This document shows, piece after piece, positions 55,037 to 63,696 of a stretch of DNA of 64,000 nt (the first letter of the stretch is position 1; every line of letters starts with the position of its first letter). A program made the translations under genes and the position numbers. Under the pieces are notes generated by a model. That model did not search any database. It saw nothing but the letters and a program-made list of their open reading frames with translations, and was not told the DNA's origin. This stretch comes from Euzebyales bacterium. GTDB lineage: Bacteria; Actinomycetota; Nitriliruptoria; Euzebyales; JAHELV01. The DNA lies in the NCBI GenBank assembly GCA_036374135.1, contig DASUUK010000113.1:82569-146568 (forward strand). Direction: 5' to 3'.

Positions 55037-55699
55037 GTGGACGTCGTGATCGCCGGAGGGCACGGCCAGATCGCCCTGCACCTCAGCCGCCTGCTGTCCG
55101 AGCGGGGTGACACCGTGCGCGGCATCATCCGCGCCGCCGAGCAGCAGGACGACCTGGCCGAGGTCGGCGCCTCCGGTGTGGTCCTCGACCTCGAACGGGC
55201 ACCGGTCGTCGAACTGGCCGATGCCGTCGCGGGAGCCGACGCCGTCGTGTTCGCCGCCGGGGCGGGCCCCGGCAGTGGCGCCGCCCGCAAGGAGACGGTC
55301 GACTACGAGGCGGCGGTCAAGCTGCGCGACGCGGCTGCGCATGCCGGCGTCGGCAGGTACGTGATGATCAGCGCGATGGGCACCGACGACCCGCCGGACG
55401 GCGACAGTGTGTTCGAGGTCTACCTGCGGGCCAAGGCACGCGCCGACCGGGCGGTGATGGACAGCGACCTGGCGTGGACGATCGTGCGCCCGGGTCGGCT
55501 GACCGGCGACGACGGGACCGGGCGGGTGAAGCTCGCGCGGCATGTCGACCGCGGCGAGATCCCGCGCGCCGACGTCGCGGCGGTGGTCCTGGCCGCGCTC
55601 GACCGCGACGCGACGGCCGGGCACATCGTCGAGGTGGTCGGCGGCGACACGCCGATCCCGGACGCGCTGGAGGCGGCCACCGGGCACGGAGAGGGGTGA
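55037..55699 (+). CDS. NAD(P)-binding atypical short-chain dehydrogenase
   Basis: A 220-residue Rossmann protein of the atypical SDR (YwnB/NmrA-like) group: VVIAGGHGQIALHLSRLL is the dinucleotide motif, ADAVVFAAGAGPGSGAARKE the next strand, YVMISAMGTDD the strand with Ser, and WTIVRPGRLT the substrate region. The YxxxK pair is represented by EVYLRAKARAD. The cofactor is probably NADP(H); the substrate is unknown. GTG at 55037 has GAGGAG about 6 bases upstream. Six bases separate it from the DUF2277 gene, so both are in one operon. Confidence 0.85.
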   Translation: MDVVIAGGHGQIALHLSRLLSERGDTVRGIIRAAEQQDDLAEVGASGVVLDLERAPVVELADAVAGADAVVFAAGAGPGSGAARKETVDYEAAVKLRDAAAHAGVGRYVMISAMGTDDPPDGDSVFEVYLRAKARADRAVMDSDLAWTIVRPGRLTGDDGTGRVKLARHVDRGEIPRADVAAVVLAALDRDATAGHIVEVVGGDTPIPDALEAATGHGEG

Positions 55700-55705
55700 G
55701 CGTCC

Positions 55706-55960
55706 ATGTGTCGGAGCATCCAGCAGCTGCGCGGGGCGGAGCCGCCCGCGACGGACACAGAGATCCGTGACGCGGCGCTGCAGTACGTCCGCAAGATCAG
55801 CGGCTACCGCGCGCCGTCGCAGGCCAACGCCGAGGCGTTCGAGGCGGCCGTCGACGAGATCGCCCGGGTCACCGACCGCCTGCTCGACGCACTGGTCGTC
55901 GCCCCGGGATCCAAGCCCGCGGTGCCGGTGCAGCGCCGGCTGAGGGCGGCGCGGAGCTGA
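55706..55960 (+). CDS. DUF2277 family protein
   Basis: An 84-residue helical protein beginning MCRSIQQLRGAEPPAT, the characteristic DUF2277 opening with a conserved Cys2, followed by AALQYVRKISGYRAPSQANA and a final helix. The function is unknown. GGAG sequences precede the ATG, and it is coupled to the SDR gene upstream. Confidence 0.85.
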   Translation: MCRSIQQLRGAEPPATDTEIRDAALQYVRKISGYRAPSQANAEAFEAAVDEIARVTDRLLDALVVAPGSKPAVPVQRRLRAARS

Positions 55961-56018
55961 GCCGGCTGCGCACGCAGGCGTGGGGTCGTGGCCGGACGAT
56001 CCCGCCTCGACAGGTGGA

Positions 56019-56771
56019 TCAGCTGAACGGCGTCTGCGGGCGTTGGAGTCGTTCGCCGTCGACCGTGAGGTCGACGCGCTCGTTGTAGAAGCACACCAGG
56101 CCGGCGATCGCCGCGCTCTCGTGCGTGGGGTGGCGGTACCACCACGCGGCGTTGCCGTGGGTCGTCCCGTCGACGGTCACCGCGTAGTACTCGGCCGTGC
56201 CCTTGTACGGGCACCGGGTCGTGTGGTCCGTCGGCGTCAGCAGGTCCATGCGCACGTCGGTCTTGGGCAGGTAGTAGCGCGTGGGAAGTGACGTCTCGAA
56301 CAGCAATGTCGGCCGGCGGCTGTCGGCCACCACCGTCCCGTCGATCTCGACGACGACGTGGCGATCGCTTGCCAGCGTGTCGATGCGCTTGTAGGGATCG
56401 CGTGGGTGCACGTACGCCTGTTCGGACTCTTCGAACCACGCGTCCATGTCCGACCACTGCAGGCGGACGGTGCCCGCGAGTTGCTTCACCGGCGGATCTT
56501 CCAGCACGAGTGCCGCGCCGGCGGCGGTGCGGTCGCCCACGACGACGTCGTGGATCGCCGCTTCGACGCCGTCGATCCGTGACGCTGTCCGGCCCGTGTC
56601 GCGCAGCACGCCGGCGCGCACGTCGTCCAGCGGCAGGTAGTAGGTGGGGTACCAGGGGCCCTCCCACACGAGCAGGGCGCCGGTCGTGTCGACGATGTAG
56701 GTGCCGCCCAGCAACACTCGGACGCGTTTCGGGCTGAGCTCGATCCTGATGTCGTCCGTGGTCTCGTCCAC
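56019..56771 (-). CDS. DUF427 family protein (duplicated domain)
   Basis: A 250-residue protein with two DUF427 beta-rich modules, each with a core like VLLGGTYIVDTTGALLVWEG ... TYYLPLDDV (first) and VVVEIDGTVVADSRRPTLLF ... RYYLPKTDVRM (second), the second ending CPYKGTAEYYAVTVDG and WWYRHPTHESAAIAGLVCFY. The family is widespread in actinobacteria but has no established function. GTG at 56771 has GGAGG 5 bases upstream. Confidence 0.87.
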   Translation of the reverse strand: MDETTDDIRIELSPKRVRVLLGGTYIVDTTGALLVWEGPWYPTYYLPLDDVRAGVLRDTGRTASRIDGVEAAIHDVVVGDRTAAGAALVLEDPPVKQLAGTVRLQWSDMDAWFEESEQAYVHPRDPYKRIDTLASDRHVVVEIDGTVVADSRRPTLLFETSLPTRYYLPKTDVRMDLLTPTDHTTRCPYKGTAEYYAVTVDGTTHGNAAWWYRHPTHESAAIAGLVCFYNERVDLTVDGERLQRPQTPFS

Positions 56772-57083
56772 AGGTGCCTCCACTGTCGTCTGAAGGGGCA
56801 AACACTGCGACGTCGCAGCGCATTCCGGCGGTGTTGCGCACGGCGGATGCGCGGCTGACCCGCGCATGCCGACGGCTCGCCGCCGTCGGTTCGCGAAGTG
56901 CGCCGACTTGCGGCATGCTGTGGTGGTGCGCGGCCGGATCCGACCCGTTCGGAGGTCGCCGGTCCACGGGGCGGCGCGCACGTCGCCATGTGTGACGACA
57001 ACTGAGTTCGGCACCCGGCGGGGCCGTGAGGGGGCCGGGCACATCAACATGTCCATGTACACGCGGAGTCTCGGAGCCAGACG
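56772..57083. other. intergenic region, divergent promoters expected
   Basis: About 310 bases between the divergent DUF427 and L,D-transpeptidase genes. I see no ORF, RNA fold or repeat. Promoters for both genes must lie here, but no convincing -35/-10 pair stands out. Confidence 0.4.
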
Positions 57084-57806
57084 ATGGAAGCACGCATCCC
57101 TACGGCGCAGCACAGGTTGTCCACCATGACAGGCGTCGGTGGCGTGCTGCTGCGGTTGCTCGTGGTGTCGGCGCTGATGGTCGGTCTGATGGCCGCGGGG
57201 TCGACTCCTGCCCACGCCGACGTTGCGAAGAAGCATGTGATCGCGGTGCAGAAGAACCTGAACCGGCTGGGCATCTACGTGACGGTCGACGGCGTCGAGG
57301 GCCCCCGCACGCGTCAGGCGGTGTGCGCGGCGCGCCGGCTGATCGGCTACAGGCGGGTTTCCCGGGACCGCATCCGCTGGAAGGACGTCACGACGTTGCG
57401 CAACACCGCGTCGTTGCCAAAGCCGCGGCAGGGAAAGAACTACCTGTCGGTCGACAAGACCTGTCAGATGATGTACCAGGCCCGCTGGGGGAACTGGAAG
57501 CGGATCATCAAGGTCTCCACGGGCAAGGCGGGGCACCGCACCCCGAACGGCTCGTACACGTTCACCTGGCAGTGGCCGGGCTGGCATGACAGCAGCCAGT
57601 ACCCCAGCGACTCAGGCAACGGCAACATGTACAACGCCAAGTACTTCAAGAGCGGTGGCTACGCCGTCCATGGAAGCCGGTCGGTGCCGTGGTATCCGGC
57701 GAGCCATGGCTGCGTGCGCATCACGGTCCGCACGGCCGACAAGCTGTGGAACGAGGTCAAGATCGGCTCGCCGATCTACATCTACGGCCAGAACTGGTCG
57801 CGCTGA
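57084..57806 (+). CDS. secreted L,D-transpeptidase (YkuD)
   Basis: A 240-residue exported enzyme. Residues about 18-45 form a signal peptide (GGVLLRLLVVSALMVGLMAA ending AHA). A short peptidoglycan-binding-like region follows (VIAVQKNLNRLGIYVTVDGV with the EGPRTRQAV turn). The YkuD catalytic domain ends with YAVHGSRSVPWYPASHGCVR, containing the His and the nucleophilic Cys of the SHGCVR motif. It would form 3-3 cross-links or attach proteins to peptidoglycan. ATG at 57084; an ATG at 57126 is an alternative start. Confidence 0.9.
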   Translation: MEARIPTAQHRLSTMTGVGGVLLRLLVVSALMVGLMAAGSTPAHADVAKKHVIAVQKNLNRLGIYVTVDGVEGPRTRQAVCAARRLIGYRRVSRDRIRWKDVTTLRNTASLPKPRQGKNYLSVDKTCQMMYQARWGNWKRIIKVSTGKAGHRTPNGSYTFTWQWPGWHDSSQYPSDSGNGNMYNAKYFKSGGYAVHGSRSVPWYPASHGCVRITVRTADKLWNEVKIGSPIYIYGQNWSR

Positions 57807-57816
57807 CACACGACGC

Positions 57817-57848
57817 GCGGGACGTCCCGCCGCGGCCGCCGGCGGCCG
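57817..57848 (+). terminator. paired palindromes after the L,D-transpeptidase gene
   Basis: Two perfect palindromes in a row, GCGGGACGTCCCGC (57817-57830) and CGGCCGCCGGCGGCCG (57833-57848), lie just after the stop. They may act as a terminator, though neither has a proper loop. Confidence 0.35.
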
Positions 57849-57962
57849 GTGGCCGGTGGCCAGGCGGTGCCGGCGCCCAGCGCAGTCTCTCGTGACCGCG
57901 TGTCCCCCGCATGATGGCACGCTGGGACGGGCACGGCACGCCCGACCAAGGGAGCGCCCGAC

Positions 57963-60632
57963 ATGGCCGGCCTGACGCTCGACGACTACGTCTCCGACGC
58001 CACGACCCGCGACGGACGCACGGTGCGCATCCGCCCGATCCGGGCGTCCGACCTCGACCGCATGCTCGAGATGTGGTCGCGGCTGAGCGCCGAGACCATC
58101 CGCATGCGCTTCTTCGCGCCGATGCACATGAACCGCGAGCGCATGCGCTACTTCACGGAGGTCGACTTCGACGCGCGCGTCGCGCTGGTCGCCGAGCGCG
58201 GTGAGCGCATCGTCGGCGTCGCGCGGTTCGACCGCGACCCGGACCGGACGGAGCGTGCGGAGTTCGCCGTGCTCGTCGAGGACGCCGAGCAGGGCCACGG
58301 CATCGGCACGGCACTGCTGCGGGCGCTGGCCGCCCCCGCCGACGCGCTCGGCGTCACGGAGTTCCACGGCGACGTGCTGGCCGAGAACCGACGCCTGTTG
58401 CGCGTACTTCGGGACGCCGGCCTGGCGCCCGCGGTGCACACCGACGGGTCGGTCGTCACCACCAACTTCCGCGCGACCGCGACGCAGGACTTCCTGGCCG
58501 CCGGCGACGAGCACGACCGCGAGGCGGCGGTCGCGGCGCTGCGCAGCGTCCTGCAGCCCGACACCATCGCCGTCGTCGGTGCCAGCCGCGATCCGTCGAC
58601 GATCGGCGGGCTGGTCTTCGACAACCTCCGGGCTGGCCGGTTCTCGGGCGCCGTGTACCCGGTCAACCACGCCGCTGACGTCGTGCAGACGGTCGCGGCC
58701 TATCCGTCGATCGCGGACTGTCCCACGACACCCGGGCTGGTCATCGTCTGCGTCCCCGCCGAGGCCGTCTGCGAGGTCGTCGAGGACGCCGGGCGCGCCG
58801 GCTGCTCCGTCGTCGTCATCGTGTCGGCTGGCTTCGGGGAGCTCGGTGAGCAGGGTCGGAAGCGTCAGGCCGACGTCCTCGAGGTCGCCCGTCGGTACGG
58901 TGTCCGCCTGATCGGACCGAACTGCATGGGCGTGCTCAACGCGGCGCCTGAGAAGCGCATGAACGCGACCTTCTCGCCGAACCTCCCCGCGGCCGGCAAC
59001 GTCGGGTTCTCCAGCCAGTCGGGCGCGCTGGGGCTCGCGATCCTCGGGGCCGCGCAGCGGCTCGGCATCGGCCTGTCGACCTTCGTGAGCATGGGCAACA
59101 AGGCGGACATCTCGGGCAACGACCTCATCCAGTACTGGGAGGTTGACGACGCGACCGACGTGATCCTGCTGTACCTGGAATCCTTCGGGAACCCCGGCAA
59201 GTTCGGTCGGATCGCGCGCCGCGTCGGGCGCACCAAGCCGATCGCGGTCGTCAAGGCCGGCCGCACGTCCGCGGGCGAACGGGCGGCATCGGGACACACC
59301 GGCGCGCTCGCCGCGGGCGACCTCGCGGTCGACGCGCTGTTCCATCAGGCCGGCGTGATCCGCACCGACACGCTCGAGCAACTGTTCGACGTCTCGGTGC
59401 TGCTGTCCAACGGCCAGATCCCCGAGACCAACCGGGTCGCGATCGTAACCAACGGCGGCGGGCCCGGCATCCTTGCCGCCGACGCCGGCGAGTCCAACGG
59501 GCTCGAACTGCCGAAGCCGACGGAGCGGACGATGGCGCGCCTGCGCTCGTTCCTGCCGGACGGCGCGAGTGTGCGCAACCCTGTCGACATGATCGCATCG
59601 GCGACGGCCGAGCAGTACCGGCAGGCGGTGGAGGCGCTCGCCGACGATCCGCACATCGACACCGTGATCAGCATCTTCATCCCATCGATCGTCACGACCG
59701 CGGGCGATGTCGCGCGCGCGCTCGTGGAGGCCCGATCCCAGGTGTCGCCGGGGGTCAGCCTGCTCAGTGTGTTCATGGAGGACAGCGACGCCAGCGCGAT
59801 CCTCCGGGACGCGGGGCTGCCCACCTTCCGCTACCCCGAGGACGCCGCGGTCGCCCTCGCCCGCGTCGCGCGGTACGGCCAGTGGAGTCGTCGTCCCGAG
59901 AGTGCGGTGGTCCAGGTCGAGGGCGCTGACAGCCAGGATGCGCGTACCGTCGTCGACGCTGCGCTCGAGGACGCCGACGACGTGTGGCTGGACCCGCGCA
60001 ACACCGACCGCCTCCTGAAGGCCTACGGCATCGGCACGGCCAGGTTCGCGCACGTGCGGACGCCCGACGAGGCTGTCGGAGCCTGGGAGGACATCGGCGG
60101 GCCCGTCGCCGTGAAGCTCGCGGCCGCGACGCACAAGAGCGACGTCGGCGGCGTGAAGCTCGCGCTCGACAGCGCAGAGGCGGTCGAGCGGGCCGTCGCG
60201 GAGATCGATCGCAATGTCACCGGCCATGGTCGCCGCGAGCTGCTCGACGACGGCTACGTCGTGCAGGAGATGCTCCCCGAGGGCGTGGAGCTGATCGCCG
60301 GCGTCGACCACCACCCGACCTTCGGTCATCTGCTGCTGGTCGGGCTCGGCGGGTCGCTCGTGGAGCTGCTCCGTGACGTCAGCGTCCGGATCCACCCGAT
60401 CACCGACCACGACGTCGATGAGATGCTGACCACCCTGCGTGGCTTCCCGCTGCTCACCGGCTACCGCGGCAGCGAACCGGTCGACCTCACGGCGGTCAAG
60501 CACCTGCTGTTCCGGCTGTCCTCGCTCGTCGAAGACGTGCCCGAGGTCCGCGAGATCGACATCAACCCCGTCTTCGCAGGACCCGACGGCGTGCGCGCCG
60601 TCGACGCCCGCATCAGGCTGAGCCGCGAGTGA
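57963..60632 (+). CDS. GNAT acetyltransferase fused to ADP-forming acyl-CoA synthetase-like domains
   Basis: An 889-residue Pat/Acs-like fusion. Residues about 18-170: GNAT domain (VRIRPIRASDLDRMLEMWSR, QGHGIGTALLRALAA with the acetyl-CoA loop). About 195-480: CoA-binding and succinyl-CoA-ligase-like domains (IAVVGASRDPSTIGGLVFDN, FSSQSGALGLAILG, ASGHTGALAAGD with the conserved phosphohistidine His at about 446). About 660-889: ATP-grasp (LKAYGIGTARFAH, VAVKLAAATHKSDVGGVKLA, LVGLGGSLVELLRDV). The His and ATP-grasp residues look intact, unlike protein acetyltransferases of the Pat type where the synthetase half is often inactive. It may be a protein acyltransferase or a synthetase. ATG at 57963. 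Confidence 0.88.
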   Translation: MAGLTLDDYVSDATTRDGRTVRIRPIRASDLDRMLEMWSRLSAETIRMRFFAPMHMNRERMRYFTEVDFDARVALVAERGERIVGVARFDRDPDRTERAEFAVLVEDAEQGHGIGTALLRALAAPADALGVTEFHGDVLAENRRLLRVLRDAGLAPAVHTDGSVVTTNFRATATQDFLAAGDEHDREAAVAALRSVLQPDTIAVVGASRDPSTIGGLVFDNLRAGRFSGAVYPVNHAADVVQTVAAYPSIADCPTTPGLVIVCVPAEAVCEVVEDAGRAGCSVVVIVSAGFGELGEQGRKRQADVLEVARRYGVRLIGPNCMGVLNAAPEKRMNATFSPNLPAAGNVGFSSQSGALGLAILGAAQRLGIGLSTFVSMGNKADISGNDLIQYWEVDDATDVILLYLESFGNPGKFGRIARRVGRTKPIAVVKAGRTSAGERAASGHTGALAAGDLAVDALFHQAGVIRTDTLEQLFDVSVLLSNGQIPETNRVAIVTNGGGPGILAADAGESNGLELPKPTERTMARLRSFLPDGASVRNPVDMIASATAEQYRQAVEALADDPHIDTVISIFIPSIVTTAGDVARALVEARSQVSPGVSLLSVFMEDSDASAILRDAGLPTFRYPEDAAVALARVARYGQWSRRPESAVVQVEGADSQDARTVVDAALEDADDVWLDPRNTDRLLKAYGIGTARFAHVRTPDEAVGAWEDIGGPVAVKLAAATHKSDVGGVKLALDSAEAVERAVAEIDRNVTGHGRRELLDDGYVVQEMLPEGVELIAGVDHHPTFGHLLLVGLGGSLVELLRDVSVRIHPITDHDVDEMLTTLRGFPLLTGYRGSEPVDLTAVKHLLFRLSSLVEDVPEVREIDINPVFAGPDGVRAVDARIRLSRE

Positions 60633-60799
60633 CGCGGGGGGCCAGCGCCTGAGTTGGTGGATGTTCCAAGCGTTCTGCACATACGTGGTCGCGACAGACG
60701 GCCAGTGCTTCGTCGGCCGGCCTTCGTCGCCGGCTGTCCGCAGCCGTGCGGGCCAACAGGCGACGGACCATGAGTCAGCGGAATCAGCCTGCCGGCGAA

Positions 60800-61520
60800 G
60801 CCGGTCCGCTTCGGGGCGCCCGGCGACGATTGCCGGACTCGTCGAGCGCCTCGACGCCGGTGACCGCTTCCTCGCTATGGTCGGACCGTCGAGCGCCGGC
60901 GCGTCCTCGGTCGTGCGCATCCGGTGTCACGACGACATCGGCTGAGCGCGTTGGTGGCGAGCCCAGTCCATGCCCGGGCGGTGCATCCAGCGGCGCCGGG
61001 TTGATCTCCGAGGCCGCGACGCGGGGCGGTCGCCGGCTCACAGCAGTGGCCTGTCGTGTGATGGCGCCGAGCGCTGCGCTCTTCGAGGACCTCGCCGCGG
61101 CGCCGCTGCCGGTCGCCCGCGAATACGAACCGAGCCTGGCCGCCCGGTCGGCCGCCGGCGAAGGCGCATGACGGTGGACCGTCTCGTCGGTGACGCCGGC
61201 GACCTGCTGCTCGTGATCGACCAGTTGGAGAAGCTGTTCGTCACCGGGGCGACGACGGAGGGCTGGTCGCGACGGCGGGCAGCGACGGCGTCGCTCGGCT
61301 CTGGTACCCGGCCTCCTGACCGACATCCCGGGTGCGTCGACGAATCTCATGACGTCGGGGCACATCGAACTCGCCGCGGTGGTGCTTCCGGTACACGGGT
61401 GCGGATACGATGCCCGCCTGCATCGAGACCGCGCCATCGGCGACCGTCCCGTTTCAGGGGTCACGCACGAGGGCTACGACCGCCCGTCGCCCACCGTGCG
61501 ACCGAGCTCATTCAGATTGC
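60800..61520 (+). pseudogene. decayed STAND (nSTAND1-type) NTPase
   Basis: Fragments in changing frames match, in order, an nSTAND NTPase: IAGLVERLDAGDRFLAMVGP (Walker A region now GPSSAGASS instead of GPSGSGKSS) ending at a stop at 60943-60945, ALFEDLAAAPLPVAREYEPS (about 61077), DLLLVIDQLEKLFVTGA (Walker B, 61181-61250, about) and a further downstream stretch near 61300-61400. No intact ORF remains. Such proteins often carry sensor repeats, but none is visible here. The family call rests on the paired Walker A and Walker B remnants. Confidence 0.45.
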
Positions 61521-61537
61521 TGCTGCGAAAGGCGTTG

Positions 61538-63067
61538 ATGATGCTCAGAACCAGGTTGCTCGCGTTGGCCGCGATGATGGTGGTGATGGCGGCTGTGGCC
61601 GCCCCCTCGATCGCGGCCGTTCCCACAGACACCGCCAACCTGCGCGAGGCCGTCACACTGGACGGCGTACGCGCCCACCAGTTGGCGCTCCAGCAGATCG
61701 CCGACGCGAACGGCGGCACGAGGGCCAGCGGCACGCCCGGGTATGACGCCTCGGCCGATTACGTCCAGGGGGTGCTCGAGGACGCGGGCTACACCGTCGA
61801 GCAGCAGGAGTTCGAGTACGAGTTCTTCGTGGTCGACGAGGATCCAGTTCTCGACCCGGTGACCCCGGACCTCCCCGCGTACGAGCCCGGCACCGACATC
61901 GACGTCATGGAGTACTCCGGTGCCGGTGACGTCACGGCCCCGGTGACGCCCGTCGACCTGGTGCTGCCGCCGGGATCGCAGGCGAACACGTCGACCAGCG
62001 GCTGTGAGGCCTCGGACTTCGACGGCTTCCCCGAGGGCAACATCGCGCTGATCCAGCGCGGCACCTGCTTCTTCCGTGACAAGGCCGACAACGCCGCTGC
62101 GGCCGGCGCCAGCGCGGCGATCATCTTCAACGAGGGTCAGGAGGGCCGCACCGATTTGATCATCGGCACCCTCGACCCTCCGCAGGCCGCGATCCCGGTG
62201 CTCGACGCCACATTCGCCGTCGGCAGCGAGCTGGCCGGATTGGCCGCGGACGGTGAACTGATCGTCCGAGCGGCTGCCTTCACCCACGTGGAGGAGCGCA
62301 CCACGTCCAATGTGATCGCCGACTCGCCGTCGGGGCGCACCGACCGCACGCTGATGGTCGGCGCACACCTCGACTCCGTCGACGAGGGTCCGGGCATCAA
62401 CGACAACGGCTCCGGTACGGCTGCCATCCTCGAGACCGCCGCCCAGATGGCTGATCTCGGTATCGAGCCGCGCAACGCGGTCCGCTTCGCGTTCTGGGGC
62501 GCCGAGGAGTCGGGCCTGATCGGGTCGCAGCGCTACGTCGACACCCTCACGCGCCAAGAGCTCAATGACGTCGAGGCCTACCTCAACTTCGACATGGTGG
62601 GCTCGCCGAACTTCGTGCGCTTCGTGTACGACGGCGACGGTTCGGCATTCGGCGTCAAGGGCCCGAGCGGCAGTGGCCACATCGAGGCCACGTTCGTCGA
62701 CTTCTTCGCATCACTGGGCCTGGAGTCCGAGCCGACCGAGTTCGACGGTCGGTCCGACTACGACGCCTTCATCAACGCGGGCATCCCCGCCGGTGGCCTG
62801 TTCACCGGGGCGGAGGGCATCAAGACCGAGGAGCAGGCGGCAATCTACGGCGGTACCGCAGGTGTGGCGTACGACCCGTGCTACCACCTCGCGTGCGACA
62901 CGTACGACAACAACAGCGACGTGGGACTCGATCAGATGTCCGACGCCATCGCGCACGCCACGCTTGTGTACGCGATGACCACGTCGAGCGTCAACGGGAC
63001 CGGCAAGGCATCCGGGCAGGCGGCCACGGCCCAGTCGGAGTTCCACGGCACCCACCGCATCCGCTGA
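61538..63067 (+). CDS. secreted M28 zinc aminopeptidase with PA domain
   Basis: A 509-residue exported peptidase. Residues 1-27 are a signal peptide (RTRLLALAAMMVVMAAVAAP). An N-terminal M28 strand region precedes a protease-associated (PA) insert (about 110-235) with FPEGNIALIQRGTCFFRDKA and AAGASAAIIFNEG. The M28 catalytic part has GAHLDSVDEGPGINDNGSGT (His and bridging Asp), FWGAEESGLIGS (Glu), YLNFDMVGSPN (Asp) and CYHLACDTYDN (last His); the Cys pair there may form a disulphide. It resembles actinobacterial aminopeptidase Y/S. ATG at 61538/61541 after GAAAGG. A 16-base-pair terminator follows. Confidence 0.93.
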   Translation: MMLRTRLLALAAMMVVMAAVAAPSIAAVPTDTANLREAVTLDGVRAHQLALQQIADANGGTRASGTPGYDASADYVQGVLEDAGYTVEQQEFEYEFFVVDEDPVLDPVTPDLPAYEPGTDIDVMEYSGAGDVTAPVTPVDLVLPPGSQANTSTSGCEASDFDGFPEGNIALIQRGTCFFRDKADNAAAAGASAAIIFNEGQEGRTDLIIGTLDPPQAAIPVLDATFAVGSELAGLAADGELIVRAAAFTHVEERTTSNVIADSPSGRTDRTLMVGAHLDSVDEGPGINDNGSGTAAILETAAQMADLGIEPRNAVRFAFWGAEESGLIGSQRYVDTLTRQELNDVEAYLNFDMVGSPNFVRFVYDGDGSAFGVKGPSGSGHIEATFVDFFASLGLESEPTEFDGRSDYDAFINAGIPAGGLFTGAEGIKTEEQAAIYGGTAGVAYDPCYHLACDTYDNNSDVGLDQMSDAIAHATLVYAMTTSSVNGTGKASGQAATAQSEFHGTHRIR

Positions 63068-63079
63068 CGGAGTTCGGGA

Positions 63080-63116
63080 AGTACCGCGGGGACGCTCGGG
63101 GCGTCCCCGCGGTACT
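63080..63116 (+). terminator. 16-bp perfect stem-loop after the M28 gene
   Basis: AGTACCGCGGGGACGC pairs perfectly with GCGTCCCCGCGGTACT around a five-base loop, 12 bases after the stop. There is no U-tract. Confidence 0.75.
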
Positions 63117-63181
63117 CGCTCATCATGGCCACGCCCTTGCCGCCGTCGGGACGGCAGCCCATCGTCTGTGACATGCGGCCG

Positions 63182-63305
63182 GTGGGTGGGCGCCGTCGGT
63201 TGTCGGTCCGCCGGTGAAGTGCGACGACACGGGGCCGGTGGCGGGGGCGCCGTCGGTTGTCGGTCCGCCGGTGAAATGCGATACGGGGCCGGTGGCGGGG
63301 CGCCG
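63182..63305. repeat. 57-bp-period direct repeat, two full copies and a partial third
   Basis: GCGCCGTCGGTTGTCGGTCC and following bases recur at 63190 and 63247 (period 57), with a partial third copy starting GCGCCG at 63300. Both full copies continue GGTCCGCCGGTGAA and end ACGGGGCCGGTGGCGGGG. The same period and an 11-base core are shared with the repeat at 28881-28971. It lies between the M28 gene and tRNA-Thr. Confidence 0.85.
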
Positions 63306-63458
63306 CTGGTGCCCGTCCGCGGCAGTCGACGCCACAGCAGTCGGCACCGGCGAATCCGGCGAGACCCGTCTATGCTGTTGACCTGCTGCGGCCCACGGCC
63401 TCGCTGTCTGGTCCGCAGATGCACATGGGTCCGCGACCACGCTGGTCGGGGCTCATCC

Positions 63459-63534
63459 GCCGGGATAGCTCAGTCGGCAGAGCGGCTCACTCGTAATGAG
63501 CAGGTCCGGGGTTCGATTCCCCGTCCCGGCTCCA
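63459..63534 (+). tRNA. tRNA-Thr (anticodon CGU)
   Basis: A 76-base cloverleaf: acceptor GCCGGGA/TCCCGGC, D arm GCTC-AGTCGGCA-GAGC, anticodon stem GCTCA/TGAGC with loop CTCGTAA (anticodon CGU), T arm CGGGG-TTCGATT-CCCCG, and an encoded CCA (63532-63534). The box TATGCT at 63371-63376 could be part of its promoter. Confidence 0.95.
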
Positions 63535-63696
63535 CCACTTGACCAGGCATTTCGCCCGACTTCGCGGGCTGACCAGGCAAAACGCGGGATCTGGCCGACC
63601 GGTGGCCGTTGCCACTAGTAGCCGGTGATTGCCGGGTGATTGCCACCGCCGTTGGCAACAGCGTGTCAACAGTCTGGCCTGGCGCGGTCGCATCGG

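Noticed and set aside
57612..60920. 1102-codon minus-strand ORF
   Set aside because: It is antisense to the L,D-transpeptidase and the GNAT-acyl-CoA synthetase genes, both with intact motifs.
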